Under the pieces are notes generated by a model, which was not told where the DNA came from, searched no databases, and saw only the letters and a list, made by a program, of their open reading frames with translations. A stretch of 64,000 nucleotides of DNA from Callaeas wilsoni (taxonomy: Eukaryota; Chordata; Aves; Passeriformes; Callaeidae), in NCBI GenBank assembly GCA_013398955.1, contig VWPU01005327.1, positions 62,001 through 126,000 on the forward strand. Direction: 5' to 3'. The position numbers and the translations under genes were made by a program. Shown in pieces: positions 37,848 through 48,868 of the stretch (position 1 is the first letter of the stretch; the number at the start of each line of letters is the position of its first letter).

Positions 37848-37883
<36 letters not shown>
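37832..37883 (+). repeat. (TAA)n microsatellite
   Basis: About 52 bases of TAA repeat with one interruption (aac near 37845). The uninterrupted part after the interruption is about 36 bases, long enough to be polymorphic. Confidence 0.92.
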
Positions 37884-40547
37884 CTAGTCCTTGAAGTGTA
37901 GCTTTCTGGCTTGTCTTCTAGCAACTTTCTAGTAATCATGCTAAATATTTCTTGCAAAAAGAAATTTGTAGCAATCTTTCTTTCAGAGTTATGCTATTTG
38001 AATTCCTGTTAATATCATCTTTAGAAGATAAGAGCCAGTTCCTCATTGGAAGCGTTAGTGTTTCAGAAGTTAGCTTCTAGCAAGGCTACTTCCCTTCTTC
38101 TCAGCTATTACATGGCCAAAAAAATTCCTTAATACATTTCTCACTTTATTTTCAAATCAATAAGTTTAATGTGGTAATTCCTGTAAAAGGAATGCTTTTC
38201 TAATATTGTGAAATTTAATATATGAGAGAAGAGTAAAAGGTCCGGGTTTGCATCACTCCTACACATCTGATAGAAAATTCCCATCTGTGACTCATATGTG
38301 GTACAAGACGAGCAATCAGCCCACATGATTACTGTGAACGTTGACTTGCAGCACCAAAGGAAGTATGGGGCTTTCCAGATCACTACTGCAATGCAAGCAA
38401 CATTTTAGAGTGATGAACTATTATTTCTGTCAATTCAGACTGTACAGAGATCGCAAACAGAAACTTCCTAAGGAACAAGAGTGTCTGGTGACTGACACCA
38501 AGCAATGCAATGTGCAGACAGGGTGAGCAGTTAGAAAAGGTGTAAATACCTTAGGAAAAGGATAGGATAGACTGCAGAGGATGAGTTTATAACTTCTTCA
38601 GTCTCCTGTCCACTGATATATTAGAAACCATCATAGCTAAGTTTCTGTCCTCTTAGAAATTCCCTGTTGTAACGTTCTTCCCCTTAGAACTGTCCGCACT
38701 GCTGTTAGGATGTATTTTTACCCGCATTTACTTGGCCAAGTTAGAACAGATACTCAGTGAAATACAATTAGCAGTATCATAAAGCTGGATGACAATGTTA
38801 TGATGAATTAATTTCATGAGAAAATGCCAATCCCCCAAAACCAGAAGGCATTGTGCAAGGCTGTTAGGCTCATAGCCTGCTGGCAAGCATTGTGTCTGAT
38901 GACACCAGACAGGACTTCGAGCATCTGTGAGCCTCATGCTAGAACTGCCTCAGGGACTTGAGGACTTTCAGAGGTTGTCATGTGCAGCTTTCCAGACTTC
39001 TGTACCCTTTCCAATGGCAACAAATCCCTGGGATCTCAATCCCCCCTGAACTTTTTGCTTCTCCTGCTTGTGCAGGGAGGCTGGAAACCTTGAAAATCCT
39101 GACCATGCCAAGACTCAAAGCTCTGTCTCTCATGCTCATTGATCCTGGCTCCTACATGATGCGAGGACTCATAATCTCCTGGTTGTCTTATTGACTTTGT
39201 TTTTATAGCCAAGCCAAGACATGCAGTGCTTGGCTTTCCACTCTCACTTTCACTATAGACTTGCTAAACCAGATGATTTATAATTTCTTTTTTTCCACTT
39301 GTAGGCATTTTTATTTTTTGTTTCAAAATGGATCAGAGCAGGTCTGAACTGCTGGGGTGAAGATGGCTTAGCTTTATCTTCAGATCCATCTCTGTAAAGG
39401 TCCAAGCTTCTAAGGCTAAAATCAGATGTTCTGCTCACCTAATCAAACCATCTCCCTCTGTGTTAAAGGATCTACTAGAAAAGATGCTTCTGACAGAAAA
39501 TATTGCATCTATCTTTTTTTGCCAAGAAAAATTACACCTATTTTTCCCTGATGCCTCTGTCAACCTTGTATTCTGTGATTCAATATGGTTTTCTCTTTGT
39601 ACTGATATTTTAGGGTTGGAGGGCTTTTAGGTCATAATGATGCCATACCAGCTCATCTTGGTATGCCAGATAATCTCAGTAGACATATGCTTTCTACACA
39701 GTGGTAAGACTTGAGTTACCCCTGTCTTCTGTTTCAATTTTGTGGAAAGAAAACCCTCAATATATGATAAGTGATACTTAAGCAACCAAATAAAATGTCG
39801 ACTTTAGGCTTCACCACCAAGAAGTTCATATGACATTGCTGAATGATCTCACACCTCATTCTCCCTGGCACAAAGCTAACTTGCATCTGCAGTGAAGACT
39901 GGATCAGGGCAACAGAGGAAAAGCTGTTACCCAGTTATGTGACCTGGAGCACATGCTGCAGCAGGTAGTCATAACAATAAAGTTGTATTTCCCAATCCCA
40001 GTAAATTCACCTGTGAATTTAGTAGTACTGGTATTTTCCATTATCCCTGCGGGAACCAACAAAGCAGACTGTGAGAGAGAAACATATAATTATTAATTCT
40101 TTAAGATTAAACCAGACAAAATTTGCTGTTTCTCAAATGAAACTTAAATCAGAAAGAGTTCTGAAAACTCCAGAAACCTGCACATCTCCAGTAGCCTCAT
40201 CTAGAATAAGCCTCACAGCTCTGCTGCAAGGTAGTTTGGAGAACTTACCATTACCACTTTATTGAAGATTACTAAACAAAACCAGTTAGCTCCAAATTTC
40301 CCCCTTGTTTTTGAGTGATTCTCTTTCCATGTTCAAAATGGCCTGGTCAGACATCAAAATAGTAGTAACAGAATCCAAAATAACTCCAAGAGAAGTCAAA
40401 GAGAATATGCTGAGATTGGTTGCAGGTGTTAGTTCGGCACCAGCTGCTCTAGTTATTGTGTTTATTAACTTTAAAATAATATTTTCCAAAATTTTAGCTT
40501 CAGTGAAGATCAGCACAAAGAAGGGGAGGAATGCATAAACTCTAGGC

Positions 40548-40647
40548 ATGCAAATCACACTACTTTAAAACAGTTACAAAATTTCTTGCAGAGTGAGATA
40601 AGACTTTATGCAAATTATCTATTACACTAAACTGATTGTATTTGCAT
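40548..40647. promoter_or_regulatory. Cluster of three POU octamer motifs
   Basis: The octamer ATGCAAAT or its complement ATTTGCAT occurs exactly at 40548-40555 (plus), 40608-40615 (plus) and 40640-40647 (minus). A related atgcata lies at 40531, and two GATAAG words lie at about 40597 and 40654. The octamer binds POU-domain factors such as Oct1 and Oct2. Three exact copies in 100 bp stand out, since elsewhere in the window I noticed only about five isolated copies. A role as an enhancer is inference. Confidence 0.35.
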
Positions 40648-43600
40648 GCAGATGATAAGCTGAAACACACCATCGAAATCTGTGCCTGCTTGCACACTCA
40701 CAGCAAGGTCATTTTGATAGCTGAGTGCCTGCTGTGTCTTATGTGACACGTTGCATTTATTTGTGTGAGCACATTTTCCTCTGACAGAAGAATGTTCTCA
40801 AGGTAGTATTCCCTGACTTCTGATAGTTTCCTTCTTATACTTACTTCGTGTTATCATTGCAGAGAAAGCTCATGTACTCTCTAATACTATGTCCAACACA
40901 AGTTCAGCTCTTTCTAGAATTGCAGCTTGCCTGGTCAGGACTGGACACTTTTCCTCATTGAACTCAATTACAGCTTTCCCCAGACCTTGACTGGAACAAT
41001 AAAATCAGGGAAAGGACCACCCATGGGCTGTAATACATATTAAATGATGTTATAAGAATAATTGCAGACAAATAAGAAGGTCCAGATACTCCAATGTGAA
41101 CACCACTATTAGCATTTAGTAGTGTCAAGCAGCAGACACGCCATGTAGAGTGGGAGAGAACCAGGTCAACACAGAAGTGCACGACCCAAATATCACCCTC
41201 ATTTCGAGTAGTCAGAGGCTGAGTAGCTCTTACAGCATGAGATGTATTACTCAAATTTTTTGTGTTATAATTATAATACTTCTGGAAATTCTCGCTGCTA
41301 TTTTTTTTCCCTAGTTAGTGCTAAACAACTCTGTGACATCTGCAGTCAGCCGATATTTACTTACATGTCTGGAAAAAGCATATCCTTTTCATTTACTGTC
41401 TTTTAATCTCACTTATGGTCTCTTCCTTTTTGTGATGCTGGGCTGGCAGACAAAACGCTTCAACCCTGCCTTCCTACATGCCAGTCTGGAAGATTGTATG
41501 GTCCAGCTTGCTGCTAAGAGCCTGGACTGCAGCCCCTAGGGCACTCCCATCCAACCTGCTTCTTCAGGGAGAGAGGGACAACTTGCTCATGCAGCAAATA
41601 TGCCTACTGCTGTACCTGTGACATCCCAACACACACCACCAAATTCTTCCTACTACTAGCCTGTTAGAAAAGGTAAAAGGCAGTGGTTCCTGCTGACTGG
41701 GAAGGGAGCAGAAAAGATGAAAGAAACACTGATCTGACCTACAGGCAGGATTTAATCCATGCTAGAAAATGTGAAGTATGGAAAATATGTCTCAACACAT
41801 CACCAAGACAGAACACACATTAATTAGGTCATCCAAACTAAGGCAAAATTCCCTATCTACTCAGAAGGATTTTGCTTGACACAGCCCTCACCTAACAAAA
41901 AGGGCACCTGTGAGACATAGTCCTTACGCAATAAAAATTTCAAGGCTTCTCATGCTGTCCAAGTATGATCAAAATAGATCAATATTGCAAATGTTGTCTC
42001 CTAAATTGCTATAGTTGCTTACATATAATTCTGATATATCCTCAGGAATATAACAAGTTGTAAGAACCATCTTTTTGTGCTAATGATTTCCCAGTTGGAT
42101 ATGAGATGTTATGCTGACACAAGTATCTGTCTTCCTCTTATGTACTAGTCAGAGTGTCTTGCAAGAAAAGACGCTGCAGAAGTGACAGTAGTCAATAATT
42201 CTTTTGGCCTACCAAAATCTATTAATTTCAAATTTCCAATAACCAATGTTTGGCACTTATGTTACCTTTCAATTAGTCATTTCAACTAACAGTGAGAATC
42301 CTTTAGATTTTAAAGATGCTATAAAACTCCTGATGAATACAGACATGCATTTTATAACTATCAAGTAAAATTGTTATAGATGGTTAACCACAAAATACTA
42401 TGGCTCTTTCAAAAGCAATAATTTAATGACTGCTCTGCTACTAAATTCCTCGACTTCTCCGGGTAGAATAGTTCATATTGCAGTTGTTTTTGATGGGTTT
42501 AACATTACTTTTGCACTATTTTTCCTCATTTCCTATTTGTGGAAGTATGAATATATTGTCTTCAATTTTCTTACATGTGAAGAATCTGATATAATGAAAT
42601 GCTCTTGCACAGAATCTAACATAAGAAAAAATTAGTTAACAAACAAACATTAGGGTCTGCCTTGAGTTTTAACTACAGTACTAGTACTAGGTTATGCTTC
42701 CTACTGAGACGCGTGCGAGCTTTGTTGCCTCTCTCCTCTGGCTCCTTTGAGGAAGACCAGCCTACAATTTCATTTGAATGTACTGGAACTACTGCTATAC
42801 TCAGCCTTAAGCACATAGCTGCACACTTGACAGAGTGAGGATTTTGTTGCTAGCACGTCTTATCATTAGGACAGGAAAAGAATGGCTGATGCTCTCTGCT
42901 GGACCCCAGAGTCTAAGGGAGGACATGGCTGAAGGAGTTACAAGATTACCTATGTGATGACCAGCCATGCTCAGAGATATTGACTGGATCCTGGCAGCAG
43001 AGGACAGAGTGTTTCTGCAGCAACCTTGCAAGACAAAGATAATCTATCTGTAGCAAGAGATCTAAAACTTTTTTATTGTGAAGTAGCTCTGTGCACACTG
43101 AAGACAAAAAGAGAAAAAAATGCTGTTTAGTGATATGAGTCAAAGGCAAAGAGTTTCCACAGCAAATGGGCAGAGGTAGAAAACATTGCTTGGCATTTTC
43201 CAGCTCCATTTCTCCTGCACCCTGAGCCTTAAAAGAAGTAAGTGCAGGCAAGGGACAGGTTACTGCACTCCCAGCTGTTCACACAAAAGGACACTTTGCA
43301 CCTGTTCCCAGTGAATGAAAGTTTGCTTTGTGTAAAAGCAGTTCATCACCCCAGCCTTGGAGTCCAGGGGAGTGGTGGAGCAGCCAAGCCCAGGCTCATT
43401 CTGGCTGGAATCAGCATGCTACTGAGGAAGAGGAAGGCTGAAGGGCAGGTCTGCTGCAATCAAGCTTCATTAGCTTTAACGTGTAAACATGCCACCACCT
43501 GAAGTTTGATGTCATAACAAATGCAAACAGCAGGGATAGTCTGCTAAACGTAAGCAAGAGAATGTGTATTTTTCACTTTAATCCCAGCTCTATTTAGTTT

Positions 43601-43778
43601 ACTGTATTTGCTTAAGGCTGGAGAAATTTTTCTATTTTCCACTGAGGTATTCAGAAAAACCTGCACTACACTGATCCTGTACAATCATAAAGCAGTGTAC
43701 TCCATGCTTCCTTTGATGTTCTCTTAGATCTGCATCTCCTAAACTGTGATTTGTTTCAGACATTGCCATTAGGTTTGT
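40648..43778. other. Non-coding unique DNA, no gene seen
   Basis: No supported gene or clear repeat is seen. Open frames reach 101 codons (42946-43251 minus) without recognisable domains. Confidence 0.6.
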
Positions 43779-43868
43779 GCCAGGCCCTCAGCTGGGGTAA
43801 ATGAGTGTAGGTCCTAGGGATCTCAGGTGAGCCCCAGAAGTTCATGCCAGTGGAGAGTATCTGGGCTG
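43779..43868. repeat. Decayed palindromic amniote repeat
   Basis: The left arm gccaggccctcagctgg with ggtaaatg (43779-43802) and the right arm ttcatgccagtggagagtatctgggct (read in pieces over 43841-43867) are imperfect inverted copies. The order of phrases, ccctcagctgg-ggtaaat then an imperfect mirror image ending in ctggg, resembles a short palindromic interspersed repeat that I remember from many reptile, bird and mammal loci. Its transposon class is uncertain. The copy is old and heavily mutated. Confidence 0.45.
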
Positions 43869-44505
43869 TCTTGGAAAAGTCAATTCTCAGGTGACGCAGT
43901 TACGACAAAGGCGTGGACTGTGGCTAGAGCTGAGAAAACACAAGGCTAGGCTAGTATTTCTATATTAAAAAATAAAGAAAAAATAGAATTAAAAACAAAG
44001 TCACGTAACTAAAACAGCAGCTTCTCCTTTTCTCCTGTCAGCTGGTGACCCAGCAGCTTAAACGCCTCTCCTCCCCACAGGGGTCACAAACAGGGCACAT
44101 GGGCCATCCGTCTGGGCCAGCACACAGCAGCGGGATAGATCTGAGTTTCCTCTGCATCTTCACCCCTCCGACCTTCAGAATATCACCTCCCACCCCCACT
44201 TTCATCCTTGAGTCTTTACTTTAGAGCTTATAATAAATCAATAGACAGTAGAAGAAAATCCCTGTGGGAGCTGCAATCGTGGTCCTATTATAAAAGCTTA
44301 AATTCCCCACCTGCCACTTGACCAGCAAAAAGCTTGGATTCCCCACTCCAGTTCAGATTATGTAAAACTATTCAAATCCTGAGTGACAGTAGTTATGAAG
44401 ACAGCTGTTGGACTTTCCAGCTGAGGGAGGCAGGAGCGTATGCTCTGGAGTCCACTAAGAGCTGTCTTTCTGTTCACCCGTCCTCCCAGAGATCCTTACA
44501 ATGCC

Positions 44506-44556
44506 TTTGTTTTCTTTTTTATTTTCTTTTTTATTTTATTTTCCTTTTTTTTATTC
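44506..44556 (+). repeat. T-rich low-complexity tract
   Basis: About 50 bases of T runs broken by single a, c or g. It looks like a decayed poly-T, but no retroposon body is recognisable at its right side, so its origin is unclear. Confidence 0.7.
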
Positions 44557-45699
44557 CAGTGGAGGGAAATGAATAATCAATCAAAGAAGTAAAAAATACC
44601 CACCCCCAAAGCTCTCAGAAATGCCATTTAAAAACAGAGACTGATTCAGAGGCAGTTCTCCTCACACTCACACACTCCCTCCACCCCCACCTAGCCAATT
44701 CCCTTCCTCTCCCCACCATTTCTGAGTTGTATTATTTGTCACAGAAAGTGGCAGAAGATGTTGGGGTGAGATGCCATGTGAACCGGTCATTCGTCAACAC
44801 CACTCCGTTTGACATGTTTCTGGGAAGAAGATTACATTAGAATGATGCTATCATGTTTTCAGTCGATCAAATGTACAGGCACCCCTCTTCAGCTCACTAA
44901 AACTCAGCCACTGCCAGTATTACCACTCTTGGTGGTATTTCAAACTACTGTTTACCAGGGGCTTGAAATTCAGGAATGCAAAGTGGTTTCCCATGACAGT
45001 GGTTACCGTGCATTAGGGAAAGCTAGAGCAAGAATCCCAGCCACTCACAATCACAGTGAATTGTGAAAGCCCTGTAAACTTCCCTGTGTTCATTGGGTTC
45101 TGAATGCCCATACAATACTCCTGCCCATGCAGGGGTAATTGGAGAAGCCTCTCTGTTTACACCTCTTTCTTACAAAGACTGGGCTTCTACAGAAGTCAAT
45201 AAAGAATGTTTTATTACTGGGAGGTGGATCAGCCCGATGAAGTTTTGCTGAATGTGCAATGTTCATTTGACCTACATCGCATCTGAGATCAGCTTTAACA
45301 ATATGATGGATCAGCATTTGATAAAGCCTCCAAGACACACAACAAAAACATACACCAAACATGCTTATTGCATTATGACCATGATCTTTTAATCTTCTCT
45401 CTAGTTCTGATCAAGTGCCTATTTCTTATCTTTGTTGCATTTGTACAGTTACATTTTTCATGTGCAAATCCTGGCCTTTGTTTGGTTTGGCAACACAGAG
45501 ATGCCATGAAACAGTGTCAACAGGAAAATTAGAGATCCCCCTGCTGCCCTGTTAGAGTCAAGTCAAACTCAGACCCTTTCTTCCTTGCACCTTCCAGGCT
45601 GTTTGGTAGTGCAGGCCTTGGCCATAGCCCTCGTATTCCCACTCCTCCTAAACCGGGATGAGGTTTGATTCATGTAACACTTTTGTTATCATAGAAGAA

Positions 45700-45714
45700 C
45701 CTAACCCTAACCCC
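45700..45714 (-). repeat. Short telomere-like CCCTAA run
   Basis: cctaaccctaacccc gives about two and a half CCCTAA units, the complement of TTAGGG. It is too short to be a relic telomere with confidence. Confidence 0.45.
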
Positions 45715-47776
45715 CTCCCAGTCTTCTGAGAGAGCTTGGATGAGCTGCCTGCTGCATTGTCCGATGTACAGAGACTGCAGAAGGTCAGCTGAGCCCAACT
45801 GACTTTCATACGGCTAAGAGTAGATAAAGCCTCTCCAGACCAGAGGGGTCATGGACCTCCAAAGTTCAAGCCAGGATTTCAATCTGCCACAGAACAGAAA
45901 AAAAGGAGAATTGGTTTCCTTTAGTGTCTTTAATTCTGCTGGCATCCAGAACATTAGCCAGTGTATTCACAGTTGCAAATGCCTCTGTCAAAAAGCTATA
46001 CTTCTGAGTGAAGATTTCACAGAAGAGCAGGGGGAAAAAAAAAACCAGTGCCAACCATGCGTTCTGATGTAAAGAGGATTGCTCTGCAAAGTCTTCCATT
46101 TAATGAAATAAAGTTAAATTATTAACTTTAAACAATAGAATTTGTGCCACTGTATCATCACAATAAATACTTCTTTCTGACTGGTTATTGTCTATGAATT
46201 TTGAGGTAGTGGTTGGACAAGCAGAACATGTATACCCCCTAAAATAAAGAGAACACTCCTAATTTAGAGAGATTGTCAGTTTCCTTTGCAGAAGTGAGGA
46301 GCGTCCAGTGCAAGTTAAGTCAAAATGAGAATGGAAAACACACAATCCTTCACAGAAATAGTTCTACTATACTCCATTTACAGCTATTTGGCTGTGTGAA
46401 CAGCTCCTAGATGCAGGTTTCAATATAAATATTTATGCACATGGCAAAAAACAGGCATTTAGAAAATGTTTATCCTTCCCTGATTTGCCTTGTGGAAACA
46501 TACACTTCCATTTTTTTGTTTGTCTTTTTTTCCTGAGAAATATTACTGTAATATATTTAAAAGCTTCAAAGCAGAAAGGGTGTGGGAGTCACTATCAAGT
46601 TCCAGCTCTGCACCACTGTTTGCCACCAAAGAATGCATTCTAATAAGTCTGGGACAATGAGAGAGAAAAGGTAATGTTTAATTTGAGCAAAGGATCTCTG
46701 AATGGGTAATTCCCTTAGGAGTTCAAAGTACTCAGGTTTTTCTCTGCCTCAGAGAGAGTCAGTAGCACTTTCTGAGTGGTGATGCCAATGGGTGTGTTCT
46801 GGATAAACATTACAGTTGTTGTTCTTCCCACACACATTTGGGACACAGTGCCCCTCTGCCACTGACATCGAGAGACTGTCCCAGGCAACTGGCATGTCCT
46901 GGGATAATGCTCAAACCACATGTTTAACACAGCAGGTATGTTAAATGGAGCCAACTTGGCAGGTTAAGGTCAGCCCCCAGAGATAACATTATCATAATGG
47001 CCATTTGTCACCAGTGGGAGCAAACATGGGCATGTATCAACTCCTTCTTTCCACAGCTTTTGCCAGAACCTGATAGGAAAAAAAAAACAGAACTTTAGGA
47101 ATCAAGGCTCTTGCTACCCTAATTTATTGACAGTGTTATGTTTGATTCCACAGTATGTCCTGCTGCCTGGCCTGTAGCACCAGCAAGGTAACAACAGCTT
47201 TAGTCAGAGGAACCTCAGGAAAAAAACAAATCACGTATGTAAATTTTCCAATTAATGCTGCAACAGCATTCAGATCTGGCTATGTGCATTACCCAGAACA
47301 CAAACCTATACAGTTTTAGTCTTTATCAAGTCCTTCATTCTTTCCTCTTGAACTATTCCAGACTGCAACACACTGAGTTCAGAGAAAGTTCAAGCTCACT
47401 ACTTACACCAGGAGGGATCAAATCTTTGGTTTCCATTTCACAAGGATCATCGCAGGTTCACAGAGTGGGTAAAAGGCAACACCTAATATTTGTGTCAGCC
47501 TGGCACTCACTCCATGTTGTCCAGCCCCCTCGCTGCACTCCTTGCAGAGCTGGGAAGGAAATCATTTGCAGCTAAAAATGTTTGGCACATCAAAGCTATG
47601 CTGCCAAGCTGGTACGCCTAAAATGTTATCTGCCCTCTCTTGTCTACGTTTGTTTGCAAAATCCACATTATCTTTTCAATATAGAAGTGTTTTCTTTCCA
47701 GGCACTGCTTGGAGTGAATACTTTTCTAGGTCAGTATCAATGTCAAATATTTAACAGTCTTAAAGTGGTGAGTATG

Positions 47777-47835
47777 CAAGGGGAAAAACAAAACAAAATG
47801 CCAACAAACAAAAAAGGAGGAAAGGGTAAAAACAT
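47777..47835 (+). repeat. A-rich low-complexity tract
   Basis: The stretch is rich in a with scattered c and g (aaaacaaaacaaaatgcc and similar words). Low complexity only. Confidence 0.5.
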
Positions 47836-48740
47836 CTTAGGGGAGGAAAAATTTTTTTGGACTTGCAGAACATTATCAGAAATTACTATGAGAAAAAGCA
47901 GATTTTTGAAAGTTAGGGAAATTATATACCATGTACATTCTCAAATCTAGGCTTCAGATCTCACATTTTTAAAAAGGCATAATATATTGGTTTACTTTAT
48001 TGACTTGTTTGTGGTCTGTGATAAACAATGCATCATATAAAAGCCATCATCCATTACACTACAGAGTATTCTAGGGGGGAATAAAGAAGAAAATTCTGCA
48101 TTCCTTCAGATGGAAATGTTTGCAATAAATGGAAGAGAGAATTTTCACTGAACAGTGTGTTCCCAACATTAAAAAGTGCAACATTTTTTTTTAGTCTTCA
48201 AGTCCTGCTGAGACATTCGCTTCAAAAAGAAGCAATAACAAAGTACTGCTGCTGAATTAACACAATATTTAGTTTGATGATTTGAAATATGTTGTACAAT
48301 TGAAAGTTATCCCTTTGGCTTTAGCAGATTAGGTGGTGAATTTTTATCACACCAGTGTAAGTAGGAGCACGTCCCTTTCTGTTTGCTCAGAGAGCAGGTT
48401 CCAGTGCGGAGCATGCAGACCATGGCAGAGGGGAGGGCTGTTGGTGGGACGGCTGGAGTGGCTTTCACCCCACGGATGGTGCAGCCCTTGTGTCTGCACT
48501 GGCAGGTGCTCTCAGTCTGACAGTGTGTAGGCTTGGCCTTTGCTGGGTACAGTGCTACAGGTGAGCAGCCAGCTGTACCTTCTGCCCACTCTCATTGCCT
48601 GTGACCAGAGCAATGTGGTTGCTTGCTTCATGGCATGCTACAAAGAGCAAACAAAATCTGCCCTGACATTCCTTCATGTCATCCCTTCCCTTCAAATCAA
48701 ATAGGTCTTGTAACTACACTTGGGTGGCAGGTTTGCAAAA

Positions 48741-48868
48741 TTGTAGGCTCTCTAAGGCAGAGCCAGTGTGATCTGATTTGCCTGTACAGGACCCGGTAGA
48801 ATGAGGCCCTAAACCTAATTTGCAGCCTCTAGGCACTATAGTAATATCACTTATTTAATACAAATGAC
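48741..48868 (+). mobile_element. Ancient amniote retroposon 3' tail
   Basis: Three ordered phrases are visible: ttgtaggctctctaaggcag (48741-48760), gcctgtacagg-acccggtagaatgaggccct (48780-48810, in pieces), and cctctaggcactatagtaat followed by aatacaaat (48836-48865). This order matches the 3' end of a very abundant old SINE/LINE tail in turtles and crocodiles, which survives as fossils in birds: a tgtaagctctttggggcag-type opening, a tgtacagc-cctagcacaatgggg middle and a cctaggcgctac-aatacaaat ending. Subfamily naming would need a library search. Confidence 0.55.

Larger units (their letters stand above)
36196..40547. other. Non-coding unique DNA, no gene seen
   Basis: No supported gene is seen. 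It contains a palindrome at 36234-36250, a small tandem duplication at 37654-37676 and a TAA repeat at 37832-37883. Open frames are 80 codons or shorter without recognisable domains. Confidence 0.6.
43869..48740. other. Non-coding unique DNA, no gene seen
   Basis: No supported gene is seen. It contains a T-rich tract at 44506-44556, a short telomere-like run at 45700-45714 and an A-rich tract at 47777-47835. Open frames of up to 122 codons (47582-47950 plus) and a 79-codon frame at 46715-46954 minus show no domain I recognise. Confidence 0.6.

Noticed and set aside
46715..46954. 79-codon minus-strand frame that looked protein-like
   Set aside because: No family could be named, and no splice sites or neighbouring exons support it.
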